From positions 40,317,442-40,381,441 of the forward strand of contig NC_054082.1 of assembly GCF_017562075.2 (NCBI RefSeq): DNA of 64,000 nt, in the 5' to 3' direction. The notes beneath the pieces are model-generated. The model searched no databases. It was not told the origin of the DNA and saw only the letters and a list, made by a program, of their open reading frames with translations. A program made the position numbers and the translations under genes. The number at the start of each line of letters is the position of its first letter. Positions within the stretch are counted from its first letter, which is position 1. Source of the DNA: Anopheles merus (lineage: Eukaryota > Arthropoda > Insecta > Diptera > Culicidae). Positions 1-14,000 of the stretch are shown here, in pieces.

Positions 1-2993
1 GCAGACATTGAAAAATTATTAAAGTTTGCGTTTATTTTTTTTTCTTTTCTTTGCGCCTCGAGTGTTGGCCGGAGACACATTTCGCACTCTCAGCAAAAGT
101 ATGAACCTTTTCGCGCCAAATGCAACGTTGGCGTCATTAGTCCAGCTGACACAAATCGATTGCCGGTGTTGACTAAAAATATACCCTCAACGTTTTGCAA
201 CCAAACGAACTACCGTGTGCTGTTGCTTTTCATGCAATCAGCATTTTGCAAAACATGTTTTTGCTGATTGATTTATTTTTTCTTCCACAGCATGACTGTG
301 TCTCGCAAAAAACAGCAAATGAAAGCAAAGACGAAAAGGAAACATTTAAATTAGAACATTGTTACACGGCTGATTCATTATCCATAGCGACGATGTTTAT
401 TTCTTACGATTAAATCGTTAAAATTTGGTTTCTTTTGGTTGATTACTAAACTGTGCCTGCTGTTTGTTATATTGCAATCCGTTATGTAGAAGAAATATAA
501 AACATTCCTTTTGAGCTACTATTCCATTCGATCACGATTGCTTCCCTCGACTGTTAACGCAACAAGTAATAATCGAGGTTTGCAATAGTACGATTTATCG
601 CCCTGCCGCGAATAGCTTTAGCCAGGATTACTCTAGCCCCGTGCAAAGCAGTTTGTTTGGTTAAGTAAGAATTTTATGAGGCTCCAATACAGGCAGACAA
701 CCCCACATATGTCTTGATAGCCCAATGTAACACTTTACGTGCCTGTGTGTAACTCTTATGCCCAATCGGCTATGGACCAACAGCCGGGCAAGTCTTACGT
801 GCATGCAAAAAAACGACGGGGAAATAAAATCCCAAAAGCCATTCAATAGTGCGTGGTGCCTTAATTTATCGGTATGATCTAAATCTATGGTTAGTAGTAT
901 ATTACATGCCCAATAATCGATATGGTAGTTATGAAATTAGTAACACTTTCATTCTACACTGGACAGAAGTGGTGAGGCAATTCACATTAGCGTAGTGCAT
1001 CCGTTTGGTGTGGGTTGCAAATATCTTTAGATCGATATCAAAATCCCGCTGTGATGTGGCTGCGTTTAATTATGCTTGTTTACATTTTGAGCATCGATGG
1101 AGTGGAGTGCATACAACGTAAACACGCGCCCCTAATATGTGTAGCAACTTGTGCTGGTAAAATAAGCAGCCAGTATGGATTGTAATGTGTGCAGTTAAGA
1201 TTCAAAACGAAGCATTCCTGTGTAAGGTTTTTTTGTTTGTTGATTTTTTACTCTACCGTCGTCTACTGTCTCGCAGGGAGAGCAAGCATACACTTCACCA
1301 TCATCTGTGTGTTGCGTTTTATGTTGAGATAATTGATTTGTTGCGTGTAGGGCGTGTGTGTGGTACACGATAACATAAAGATATTAGGAGATACAAACAC
1401 CGAAAGTGAAAAGCATGGTGGGAAAATGGCTCGTATGATGGTTCCACTTAACTGAGCGTATGAAGCGAAAACAAAAAGCAGATCGGTAGAGGTTGTGTTT
1501 AACGTATAACATTATTTACTGTGTGTTTTTTAAATTCGATATTCGATTCGATTTTAGCACCTTTTGATCGCATTATAATTGATGCAAATAGAGTTTTTAA
1601 ATTCTTCAATTAAATTGATTACACAAGACTTACTATTTAGTTATTGCATAAATCTAAGCGCTGCGAGTTGATGGCTCTCTAATAACTGCAACAAAAGTAG
1701 ATCAAAAATAATTAAATAGTGCTGGTAGTGCCTGCAGCTCGTGTGTATATACATATGTGGGAGAGGTGCTTTTCTTCAAATTAAATTATAATCTTCATTA
1801 GGATCGAGAAAGGCAAACGTACGCTTGTGCCGACACGGCCAATGCTATGCCGTTAAGTAATCCTTGCTGGTCAATCATTACCTACGCCTGTGCCCCAAAC
1901 GCGTCTCGCATCTAGAAACTGCAGCCGATGCGGTGGTAACACGACGATACCCATCGGCATCAGGTTAGCCTAATTTGCCATAATGATCGTATGTTTGTAT
2001 GCAAAATTCGCAACGTTTGCCACTAACGGATGCCGCGATGCGATCCGTCGAGCCAATCAAGCAGCACCCTGGCACCAGCACCGGTCGTGACGTAACACAG
2101 CGCTAACATTAAAGTGAAATGCCGGCGAGGGATGGATGGAGGAATTGATGCGCGTCATCAGAAGCAGCACAACAACCAAAAAACAAAAGACATTCAATTT
2201 CTTCCACTGTCCATTTTCGTGTGATTTTAACTGCATTTTTGTTGTGCGTTAGTTAGTTGGTTCTTCTTCCAGCGCGAGGCAAATGCGTAACTTAAGGTGG
2301 TACACAAGTGGTCAGGTAGGAGGCGGTGGTGCCTTGTTGTGCATGCTGATAATTCACCGAGGGACGAGAAGTTGACGAAGATTTAGTGCAAATAATAACA
2401 ACAAAACGGAAAATTGTGGAGAAAGTAAATAAAAAGAAGCACGGAGCGTACCCAAAGGCGAGAGCATCGGACGTGAGGTGTCACCCGAGCGAAAGATAAG
2501 TGGCACGCGCCAACGACCTGGTCATTAATCCATGCTGTGAATGTGGCCTGCCATGGTGTATGCTAGTTGCGCAATCGAGAGAAGTGTGCTGTGCTTCCGA
2601 ATGCGATGTTATTTAATTCTGCTGCTGTCCCAAACGGCACGAAGCACTGACACTGGTGTGAAAATATCAATCAATCGCTGACGTGTGGCGTTGGAACATT
2701 TTTGGTTTTGTTGCAAATTTTTGCGATCAAAAGCTTCTCTGTCAAAATCAAATTGGACAAAACCTACTCTGAATTCATCATATCTTGTTTTTCATACAAT
2801 AGATTACGTTCACCCTTATTACTCTAATTACTCTAATTCATTACTTCTAATTTCATAAGTATAATAAGTCCGTATTTTAGTAATGGCATTTTTCGGAATA
2901 GACATGTTAGAACTAAAAAAAAATATGTTCGCTTTTTCAATACTTGTTTTTATTATTAATAACTAATAGTTACATTCTGTCACTCTTTTGCAG
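1..2993. other. AT-rich non-coding DNA
   Basis: No open frame here is longer than about 70 codons and none resembles a known protein. From about 2280 to 2520 the base composition turns A- and G-rich with runs like those of dipteran 5' untranslated leaders. It could hold a noncoding first exon for the exon that starts at 2994, but I cannot fix a start or a donor. Nothing else recognised. Confidence 0.5.
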
Positions 2994-3161
2994 ATTCTAA
3001 TCGTTAGAGCAGCTACACAGCGCAACGATTCCACGTTCACCCTTCCAAGAGTCATGGACTAGGGGCCACTTTTCGCCGGAAGCATTACGGGCGTGGAATC
3101 ATTCTTATGAATCGAACAGTCCCGTTAGTCACACCTCTGCTGGGCTACGACTCATCATTCG
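2994..3161 (+). CDS. Candidate distal first coding exon, probably of the Cobl-like gene
   Basis: This looks like a real exon. A pyrimidine-rich acceptor ending in TTTTGCAG lies just before 2994 and a consensus donor GTAAGT starts at 3162. Within it an ATG at 3107 opens 18 codons (MNRTVPLVTPLLGYDSSF) plus one base, and an in-frame TAG at 3005 closes the frame upstream, so 2994-3106 would be 5' untranslated. The exon ends in phase 1, which matches the acceptor at 32902 of the Cobl-like gene and the 36-bp microexon at 3460. Joining it to that gene across about 29.7 kb is inference. It could instead be the first exon of an unrecognised gene whose other exons lie in the interval. Confidence 0.4.
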
Positions 3162-3459
3162 GTAAGTGTTTGAGTAAACGATTGTTGATGTACAACTGAG
3201 ACGGAAATAGCAGATTTATGATGTACAGTTTGCGATTGATTTTTTTATTTAATATACTTCAGGTTAATCTTCTATTCTAATTGAACCTCCTGTGCATGAT
3301 TTTTTGAGCTACTGTGAGTAAAGAGTGTTTCCATTGTTGAACTCACACAATCAACATAACCGACGCCAATGGAATCGATAATATTTTAATTAACAATTAC
3401 TTTTCCGTGCGCTTGTGATGACTGTGTACATATTCTAACTGCTCTTCCCCGCTGCATAG

Positions 3460-3495
3460 ATACGGTTTGGAGCTTCCCGTCTCCTCCATCAGGCC
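3460..3495 (+). CDS. Candidate 36-bp coding microexon, phase 1 on both sides
   Basis: A pyrimidine-rich acceptor ending in GCATAG precedes 3460 and a GTACGT donor starts at 3496. Joined to the exon ending at 3161 it keeps the frame open and adds DTVWSFPSPPSG plus one base. Its length is a multiple of three and it starts and ends in phase 1, like every internal exon of the Cobl-like gene, so it could be included or skipped without changing frame. The donor is acceptable but less common than GTAAGT. RNA evidence is needed; a chance match is possible. Confidence 0.33.
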
Positions 3496-6400
3496 GTACG
3501 TTAACTGTTGTTTTCTTTATGTGTTTTGATTGCCGTTCGGAAAATGAAAAAAAAACCACAGTCATCGTTTGGTGTTTTGGTCAAAGTGCTTGCCCATTAT
3601 TATTCTGTGCCTGGCTGTTTGGTGCGAGGAGGTCGCACTGAACGCTTGAAACGGTTTGCGGTTGATTGACTTAAGCGTTTGCTTTTTTGAGTTGCTGTAG
3701 TTGCTGTTATTCCATTCTAGATGCACGAACCCAGCAACACACACTCATATTCAAACGTGCTGCAAACGTGCTTCAACGTCTCCTTTTGTGGGTTTTCGGT
3801 GTGGTTATCGGTGATTGAAGTTCCGGCGTTTGTCTGCCTATTTTGGATTGAATTCCGCGGTTCCGAGCCCTCACAACCAGAACGGCAGAACGGCTCGTTG
3901 CTACCAACGTTGCTGGTTAGCTAAGTCACCATCCTATCACAAATGGATCGCTGTTGTGGTGTGTTGGTGGTGCGAATAGAAATTGAAAAAAATTACACAG
4001 AGAGAAAGCAAAGAACGTTGAATTCAAATAGAATATACACCCTTGCACTCACGGCTCACTGGCGGTCGAGGTTCGTCGCTCGCCACACCGTTGAAGTCTT
4101 TAGTTTGTATAACTGTACACCACCCTGCACTGTTCTAGGTGGCGGTTTTAGCTGGTGTGCTGTAATGCGAGAAAGCTCACGGCAAAACGAATCAAAGGTT
4201 CAGATTACACCGTCCCTCTCTTCACCTCCCCTGCCTCGCTTTTCCCCTCGTTGGACAAAAATATTGTAGAGCGAAAAGTCTTCGCCCGATGATGATGGAA
4301 TCTTACCCCATTTCGGGCACAATGCAGAATTGAATTGCAATAAAACAATTCGCACACTTCACCGGCCGCTCGGTCATCGAATCGGTTACCGAGAACTTGG
4401 CCACTGTTCCTGTGTGTTGTGTGTGCGTGTGTGTTGACAGAAATCAGTCGTGCGAATCCGGAGCAAGGGTTTCTGCGGTGACGCCGGGAAAGGTTCGCAA
4501 TCCATGAGCTGCACACGCACCAGGCCCACCAGCAGTGTGTGTGAGGTAATGTCTTGAACCGCGCACGGCTTATGTAAATCAAAGTGTTGGAAGGGTAGGC
4601 GCCGGAGAATTATCGGGTCGGTTCGATTGGTGCGCTAGATGCGTACCGGTTATAGGTGTACACGGTGCCATATAACGGTTCGGGCTCAGCTGTGAGCTTA
4701 AGTGGAGGTGTTGATGGGTTAAGTAAAACAGGTTTGATGTTATACAGGATTTGATAAAATAATAAATAACTCTTTAAAATACATCGTTTTCTATGTAAAA
4801 ATGATTTGCTACTTTTTCGTCTTTTTGAATGCATCGTCAACCTGCATATCGGGATTTGAACATCTGTTACAACAAGAGCAAACATCGCAAAGTGGCTACG
4901 GAAATCCACGGCAACGAATGTCTGCACCACTTTGATCCCACTCGTTGGCGGAACAAATCAAAGCAAACACAGCATAGAATTTCTCTTTGTCGAGTACGTC
5001 CTTACGCTACTCCCCCTCTGACTAGGGAGAAGGCACATAACAAGGCATATCTTCGTGCAATCACGCATGCATAAGAAGCGGCATCTTACCGCCATCCCAA
5101 GTTCAATGCTCTGCACTCTTGAGATGTTTCACATTGCTGCTTGACTGGGTTGGCCAATGGTGCCGGCGATGAAGCAACTGTTAACAATGCACTCATAGCT
5201 TGTGATCTTGTGATCGATAGATGCCCGTTCCTCATCAAATGACAGGTTGTGCGATTCGTTCGTTTGAAGCTTTTTCCATCCGATGTGCCAGTACCATAGC
5301 CATAGTAGCCATAGCTACTCCACAGCAGATTTCCGGCACACTTAGCGGCCGTTTTTCCGCTACATATGAGGTGTGGCGGAGGGAAGATTCTCCATTCCCC
5401 CCGGCTTCCCCCATTACACTAAATGTATGTTTGATCGGTATTTTTCGACCCGATTAGAGGAAAGTGAAAATTGAGCAGATATTTTCGATTCGATTTGAGT
5501 CGTTACGCGACGACGCCTCCTCCATCACACGCGCCGGCACGTTTCCGATGTTAGTTGGTGTGGTGGTGCACCTGATGTCTCGAGCATTACGCTGCCGCAA
5601 TTTGATGCTTTCAGTTTCGATAGGATGTTTGATGTCTTTTTTGCCGCTGCTGCTGCTGTAAGTTAAAATGCTTTACACTTACTACAGCCTCGGACGCCGG
5701 AGAGTTTTCGACCCGGTGGGTTCATTTACTTCCGTTTAGAGCAAAACTTTTAATCCGTAATCGAATAGACGGGCGTGCGGCTGTGTACCACAGACAATAT
5801 CTCGCAGCAGGAAGGAAATAAAGCGGTACCAATCCGGTTAAGGGGTGATCGTTTTTGGGTGGGATCGATTTGAAAATCGGTTAGGTCTGCTTTTCCTCCC
5901 GCTTTTCTTTTCATGGGAATGACGAATGACGCTTTGATGGTTGCTGCACGGCACACCCAGCGCTTGGAACAAATCAATTCCGGTACCCAGCCGGGTACTG
6001 ATCGTCCACCCATCAATTTTCTCACGAAACTACAACCTGTGTTGGGTATGGGGTGATGTGGGTTTTAGGAAACAACACAAAAAACGACGTTATTATGTGA
6101 AATGGATATTTCCTCTCTTTTCGAGATCAGTCTGTTCAGTATAATGTCATTATTTTCGCAAGCTTAAGGGCGTACGACATAACATCAGTTTTCTAAGCCT
6201 CAGTTTGTATGTAGTGTACCGTTGATTCGTACAGTAAGTTTGTTAAGCAAGTGGCAAGATCAGTAACATTTTCCTGGAAGTATTATTGAATCTGCTTTTT
6301 GGGCGTGTTCTCCAACTATCACACAATATGGCTGTTTCTTCTTTGAAAAAGTAAAAAGCTTCTGCTTTCTAGTTAAAATGGTGCTTTAAATTATTACTCA

Positions 6401-7828
6401 TAATCACATCTCCAGATACTGTTTGTTTGTTTGAAGTGAATTAGCAACGGGATGCATTGTCGCAATAAACATTATACAAACAGTGTAACGGTTGTAAACA
6501 TTGTCGAAAATGTACACAACGGAAACAATAAAATTATGCTAGGCTGGAAAATCGCACAGCAATTTGTTTTTCCTTCTCCTGCTATTCTCCTTTTTTTCTT
6601 TCAGTTTGGAATAACTGTAAATATCTGTATATTTTACACAATGCATGTTTAAATGTTAGTAATAAATTCAACCTTTTCCGATAACACCATTGCCATTTCA
6701 CTGCTTTGCATGGAAACTTGCATGATTTTCATGGTCATTGCCTTACGTTATTCTTCAATTAGATGTATGTCCATCTGGTAATTAGAACGGAGTTTGAATA
6801 ATTAAAAAAGAGCTAATTATCCATTAAATAGCTACAAGGTCTTCTGGTCATTACCTGTGTTTATGCTCCTCCGCCGTCGCGTTCAGCTTAATATTTGGAT
6901 AAAATTTCTGTGCCAACACTCAGTTCGTCAATCTTGTATTAACGTGTAACGCATTTAGTGTTTGTCTGACAACAATGGTTGCAGCCTACACTCCACTGTG
7001 TACACAATGCCATGTACTGTATTAATGCTGCATTTGGTGTTTTTTTTAGGTTTTTCTTTTTAAAATGCCTATTTCGCGATGTTTTCGCTACATCTTACAC
7101 ATGCCTCCGACAAAAACCCGCAAGAGACGGGTCGGGAGTTTAATTTAACAAGAAATAAAACTAAAGAGCTCATTGTCTCTACGCTAAAAGTAGTAGACCA
7201 AAAGCGGGTCTGCTGGAAGAGTGAATGCTGCGCAAATCACCGTTTGGTTTCGCGTCCAGCAAAAAAGAGAACATCCTGAAACGATGAAGACAATGTAGGC
7301 AGCAGTATGTTTGAAGGCATGCGTGAGTACGCAAATTCATGTTTTCCTTGCGATTCATGTTGTGTTGCGGAAGTGACATTTGAACTTTAATTTTGCTGCT
7401 CCCGGAGCATATGCACGGCTCTATCTGTGAATCTAACCGTTTACCTGTTTATTGTTGGAAGTAATCGTTCATAGTGTCTGTCCATATTCATATAGAAAGA
7501 TTGACAGACAGGCCAAATTGAATGTAACGAGTATTGTCGAGTGGTGTTTTGGCGATACAGATCAAAAAAGTCAACCTTCAGCTCAGACTGATTTCCTTGT
7601 CGTTAAATAAACTTTTCCGGGTAACACAAAAAAAATAGTAACTTTTATTTAATTTCGTTTTGCTCCAAATTCCCAATATATAAATTAAATTTGCTAAATA
7701 TGTTTTAAATAATTATTCTGGTGCTAGTTATTTATAAATTTGTCTCTGTGTTAATGTAATTTCGCTCGGGTTTGTTTTATTTTCTGGATATTAGGTACAC
7801 GCTGCCTTCATGTTGGGATATCAAACAT
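3496..7828. other. Non-coding DNA, probably intronic
   Basis: Overlapping short frames occur on both strands (for example around 3940-4580), but none has recognisable domains, consistent codon preference or convincing splice signals. I see no RNA gene or transposon end. If the exons near 3 kb belong to the gene at 32.8 kb, this is the start of its long first intron. Confidence 0.45.
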
Positions 7829-8038
7829 TATTTCTTCTTCTTCTTTGGCGCAACAACCGCTGTCGGTCAAGGCCTGCCAGTACCCACTAGTAAAGTGAGC
7901 TTGGCTTTCAGTGACTTATTGTTACCATAGCAGAATAGTCAGTTCTGCGTATGGGAGCACGGTCTATTCGGGACTTGAACCCATGACGGGCATGTTGTTA
8001 CGTCGTACAAGTTAACGACTGTACCACCAGACCGGCTC
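7829..8038 (-). mobile_element. tRNA-derived SINE (SINE200-like), full length, with target-site duplication
   Basis: Read on the minus strand, this 210-bp element begins GCCGGTCTGGTGGTACAGTC, an A-box-like tRNA start. It carries a perfect B box, GGTTCAAGTCC, at 7981-7971, and ends in CGCCAAA followed by a short (GAA)n tail. The 9-bp sequence ATCAAACAT flanks it directly (7820-7828 and 8039-8047), so it arrived by target-primed reverse transcription. A second copy lies at 54637-54850. The family name is from memory of Anopheles SINEs and is tentative; the SINE assignment itself is firm. It encodes no protein and depends on a LINE for movement. Confidence 0.85.
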
Positions 8039-8047
8039 ATCAAACAT

Positions 8048-11000
8048 CATTATCCAACATTATTTATTGTCACTTATTAAGTATTTTTAATTTTATATAT
8101 GGGATGATGTTAATTATATGAGTTATATTAATTAATATATACTTAATATTATGCTATGAAGGCATGTTCCATAGAAACCATTACTAGACGATAACAACAA
8201 TAAATTATTTAACACAATGATTCCAACAAATCCATCTATTGTGGGATATCTAGAAATTTTTTTAAAATAATTATCACCTGTGAGGGGTTATTAGAAGCAA
8301 CACGGTGTAAAAACGGATGCAGAAAGACATAAAAAATTAATAAAAAAAACTTACAAATAGCATTGTTTCATGCCTCCCGTTTCATGCAGTTAGTAAAAGC
8401 AAAAGTGTGTATGCCAAGAGCGCACAAATAGCAAATGTGCTGAAATCTATTTTCTCACATTCCACTCAATAGTGAATGGCGTACCGACAAGAAATCAGCA
8501 AATATAAAAAATGTACCACACCAAAACGGTTTATCGGTGGGCCCTTTTAAGTGGCAGTGTGAAGGGTAGCTGGTACATTCTTACTGCGAATAAAACAGAT
8601 GGTCTACACGGTTGAAAGATGCGCAATGTGCCCTCGCCAACATCAATAGGGAAATAGCTAACCACAGGGAGGGTACGCTAATCGTTTCGACTTAGAGCAA
8701 ATTGGAGCAAATGCGTATTTGCGCACAATGCAAAATCCTTCGCATTTCCCGCATAAGAATAGGGATCAATAAACCTTCCGCTGCGTGCCGGATAAGGTAC
8801 GCAATTCCAAATTTTTCCCCGCGCTTGAATCATTTCACCCGAGCGCGCATTGTGCGCCGCACGCAAGCTAATCGACATTTTATTGGTGCACTCCGTTCGG
8901 GTGCGGCTCGTCGTTTATGCGCGGTGCCGAACTGAAATTGGCGTTTTCACTTTCATCCAATAAAACGCGCCCGGCTCACACAGCCATGATGGAAACGCGC
9001 AGGATTGATGATGATGCACCCCGGACGTGAAATAACCACCGAGAGCACATTTCGAGTTCCGGCCGAAGCTATCTTTCCGATCGTCTTTGGTCGATCGTGC
9101 GTTTGTGTTCCGATTGCGGTGTGGTGCATCATCGCACGTGTAATTTGCACCGGGTGCGGTTTTGTCTTAATAATTTTAAACCCAAGCAGGGAGCGGGGGA
9201 GCAAAGCAGCAAGTGAGTGAGGCTGCGGGTTTGTTGCGTCATAATTTCTCTTTAATTGTTCGGACGCGCCAATGAACGCGATTGTGTACCCCTTAGGGGT
9301 GGTGGGGGTTAGCACGGCAGCCGCCGGTCCCCGTGTGATATGTGCGCGTCGGTTACCGGAAGGTGCTCGAATATTTTCTTTTTAGAAACCTGTGCCTTTG
9401 TTTTATGTGTTTCGTTTGCTTTTCTCCTTCCTCCCTGCATCCACACGAGATGACACTGCCGGGCGACGACATTTGGGTTTCTCGGTGGCCGACCAGTGTA
9501 TATTGGCATTTTGTTTTGGTTCATCGGTGTGGCCGGATGGGATCGGTGAAGGGTTTGTAGTTTTTTTTTGTTTTGCCGTCACAACTTAATTCACCTACGT
9601 TTTTCGAACCACAGCCTTTCCGGCGACAGGAAAGTCCCACCCGAATTGGTGTCTCGGAGACTGTGTATGAGAACGTTGCAACGGCCGAGTAGTTTTCCTG
9701 TGCTTCCAAATATGGTGGACATTTTTCCGGCCGCATTACTCCTCCTCCCTGGACCCTCTTTCACTCTCTGTCGCCGGGGCAGATCTAATTTTGGACGTGG
9801 TTGATTAATTTAATTTACGAACAGCTTTGTTTTCAACACTGTTTCCTATTTCGGGTGCGTTTCTCTACCCTATCTTTCACCGGATGCTGGCCGGAAACAG
9901 AGGAAAGGGAAGAAAGGGAAACGAAAAGAAAACTATATCGTAAAGCAAATCGAAACAACACTGCTTTTATGGGAAGTACTGAGATTTGGCTCGTATTTTT
10001 GATTGCGTGTAGGACAGAGTACGCAAAAAATGAAAGAGACAATGAATTTGGCTACCCGGTCTGGTGTGATCTTGGTTGTGTAGTACTTTGTTTGTACTTT
10101 TTTGTGGTTTTATGTCTGTTTATGAAGCAAACGTAAAACTCATTAACGAGAGTTATGAACCGGTGACATTATGTGCCAATGATTGTGAAGGAAATGGGTA
10201 AGAGATCATAATTTTCTCGCTTCATATCTGTTACCACTACGGGTGTGTCATATTGGAGTGGGTAACCGTACGATGGTTTAACTATATTGTTTACAATTTC
10301 CAGCGATTATTTCTCATCGACCCAATGATGCATGGAGTATTGTTGTTGTCTTAATTCTTTGGTCGGGTGCACTGTGTCATAACGATTGCGCTTTTTATAA
10401 GCGACGAACCTCTGAATATTCCAAACCAGCAGAAAGGGGCAACAATTTGTTCTTTGTGGTTTTGAGCTAGTCGTGGAAGGAAGAAAGCAACTAGCTAACC
10501 GATCGGGGAGAGATCGATCGATGTTTGTAAATGTGAACGATCTCATTTATCATCCTAAGCGGTAAGTGGGAAATAAAAGAAACGTGTATATTTTATCCAC
10601 TTTTATCTACCTTTGCCGGCGAGATTCATTTTCCATCCATGTTGCATCCGCGCGATCGACGATTGATCGCAGCTGATTATAAAGCTCTACAAATAAAAAG
10701 CACCGTTGTCCGTGGAAAATGGGTTACATCAACCGAACGCGCACAGTACGCAAGAACGGAATTCGGTGGTGATATTGCTTTTCCATGTCCCGGTGCTGTG
10801 TGCGTTGTTGTAGCGCACTAATCGGCCACCGTCTATCTCTGACAAACGTTATAAATCGAGCTATCGAGCTGCAACGGTAACGATCGAATGTGGGAATGTG
10901 GTTCTGCATTGGCACTGCTTGATGGTGTCGTAGGTTGCCTTTTTGAATATCTTGTAATGAACACAACGCAACTGGAAAACCGGATTTTGGAGGAAAATTT

Positions 11001-14000
11001 CCTCCTTCCCCGGTATCTGAAATACGTTACATTTGTGCCTCACTTTTTATCAAGCTTTGTTGCATAATTGTTTATTAAATTTTTATAAAAATCACTTAAT
11101 TTAATTTGAATTTCTTCAAACATTTACTTTAAATTTCACGAAATGCATGTGCATGTAAACTTTCTCCTGTGCGTTTCGTATTGTTTTGCTTTCGATTCAA
11201 CCAAAGACACAGATGGCGATCTTCGCAATCATAAACGAAAAGAACCAATAAACACGCAAATGTCAGGTGCCTGCGGCAAGGTGCACGAAAAAAAACAGCA
11301 GTATCTCCCGCTCTCCCGAGAGAAAGTGCACCATTAAAATAGTTAAAAAGTCATGCTTCTGCTTTTTAAAAACATGCAAAAATTCGTACAATCCCGTATG
11401 CACGGTCTTCTTTCGGTGTCAATTTGCCGTGAGATGTGTTACTATTTTAGCAATCATTTACGCCACACCAGCGATGGAAGCTTTTACGTGATCGCGCGAA
11501 CCGCCGCCACCAGATGAGGATGCAAAAAGTGGTAGCAACGTTCATTAGCCCTCCTTCCAACCAAGCCAAGCTCCCCAACACAAGATGCAGCCTTCATCAT
11601 TCGACAGCGTCGTGCTGTCGCACATTCGTGCGTTTCAACTTTCGCCCTCATTCGCCGTGCAAGAAAAGGGAAACATTGGCAAGCTAATACTGCCGAAAGT
11701 GCATGAAACATGGCGCACTTTACTGACGTTGCACTGCCGCGGCCAAACCGAATCCATGGGAGGAGGTTGCATGATTACCCGAGCGCTTATTTGCTTGCCA
11801 CTCCAAGGCACATCAATCGAATGGGAAAATCCGGAGCATCATCGGAGTGCATAGATTGGTTCACCGATTGGATGAGAAGCAAGAAAATGGGACGAAAAAG
11901 AGGGCAAAGAGAAAAGAGATCATGTTTTGTGCTCTGTGTTTACTACACACTCTATTGCCCTGGATTTCGTTTATCAAAATAATTAACCACCGGCTGAACA
12001 GGTGAAGAATGCGGTGGCTGCTGGATATGGTTCAGGGGCCAGGTCGGTAGAGTCTGGTGTGAATGAATGATTTTGCGATGTTTTGCTTTCGAGCCGGTAT
12101 TCGGAATGAGTTTAACGAGCTTAAAAGCTCTTCTGATTTAAAAGTAAAAAAACAGAACGGGCGAAACAGGGCAGGTCAAATGTATTCTTGAGCCAATAAT
12201 TGCCTGGTTGGTTTAGCGATCAAACATGTTTCGGCGTTTTGCGCCAGTTTCGGATCATTGTCAAATTGTATGTCTGGATAACTGAGTAGTTTTAACATTA
12301 AAATTTCATTTATCATTCGTGCATCAAAATACTATCTGATTTGGGAAGACTCCATTTAAGAAAGACGTTAATAATGTCATTTATAGACATCTTTTTGCAA
12401 GTTTGAAAACTAATGATCATGAGCATACCAATACGACTTATTATTTTTTAGGTTCATGTAGTCTTATTCCGTAATTGACACTTGTTTTTGAAGCGACTAT
12501 AAAACACAAGTACAGCGAAGTCGCCGAAGGGTTTCCTCTGTCCTTTAAGATTATCCTTTATGAAGAATGCGCAGTGAATGACTACGCTAAAACTTATACT
12601 CACAAATGGGCGGTAATGGAACGCGCATACAATTTACTTTTCCTTTTGTCATTTCGAGGCCACCAGCCCTTTTGGATGTGCTGACGATGCACTTACCGAT
12701 TGCTATGACAATTGAACTGGGTCAGTGTATGGTTCCGCCCGACCCACAGTGCTGGATAGCGGAATGGCACATGCACACGTTGCAACATGCCAATGCCGTC
12801 TAATTGCATTCTAAGCAGTACAGGAAAATTGACTAGGGGTGTTGCAGTTCATCCTATTGTACACGAGGGCATTAAACTAAGTGGAATTTTCAATCCAATA
12901 GTTCTCTTCGTTACAACAATATGATGAAACGTTTTTTATTCTTATATTTTACGTAGCAGTTGGAAAACGTTTAGATGATGTTCCCTTCCCATTCTATGAT
13001 TGGTCAGCGTTTGTTAAATGACAATATTACCACGCAAAGCAAAGACCTTCTTCTTACTGTCTGCACAAACAGTAGCGTAAAAAACACAAAACCACTAGGT
13101 GAATCGTGTGGGACGACAGTGAAAGTAAGCCATCAATTTGTCTAATTGCCCCAGCAGCAGCAGCAGCTAGCGGCCAACAGCCGGCACGGGTAATTGAGTT
13201 TTTCCGTGACACACTGTACACGCTCACGCTTGCGCTACGAAGGAAGGGCGCCAGCCCTCAATTCGACAACCGAACGGGCTGCGAGGGACCAATCGGTGTT
13301 GAGGGAAGCACCTTCGGCGAGACTCGGTAATTTCATTCGGAAATTGAATCAATCAACCATCATCAACTCGAGCGCGGCATGTAGATGGCGATTGGGCGGG
13401 GGGGAAGCAACATGGCTTGGCTCTCGTGCAGCCGGTATACCGGTACAGAAGAGTGAAGCGAACTGTCACTCGGTTGACAGATAATCGGTTGAATTGGCCG
13501 AGTCCCGGTTGCAGCCGGGACTTTAACGGAAGCCGCCGTCTTTCAGGGGCCCGGTGACTTCGTCGAATCTCAGGTGTCGATCGAGAGTGATCTGAGTGTG
13601 GTGCACGGCGCCGGAACAGCTGGCAACCATCGTGCGCCACTTGCTATGGAAATGGTTGTGTTGAACATTGCGCCAAAGCCTGGTGGGAATTGGGTGACGA
13701 GAGAGACGAGAACGAAGCAGATGCAATAAATCAGAGACACGAACAACGTTTTCAAATGATTGCCACTCATCACTTCATCTGCTGCCTTCTATGAAACGGT
13801 GTCATTTGGTGATGTGTTTTATCTTGGAAAAGGCAAATCTCTCAACTGCTTGATTTCTAATAATCATTCGAATAGTAATTAATAATTTATACTGTACAAA
13901 ACTGTGTTTACCAGCTTGACTACCTTCTGTCACTTTTCCAATTGGAAACTTTCCAACAAAAGCCTTTTGACCGTAACCAGGTCCAACAGATAATTCCTTC

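Noticed and set aside
7971..8038. tRNA-like A and B boxes
   Set aside because: They belong to a SINE with a (GAA)n tail and target duplication; no cloverleaf with proper acceptor pairing was evident.
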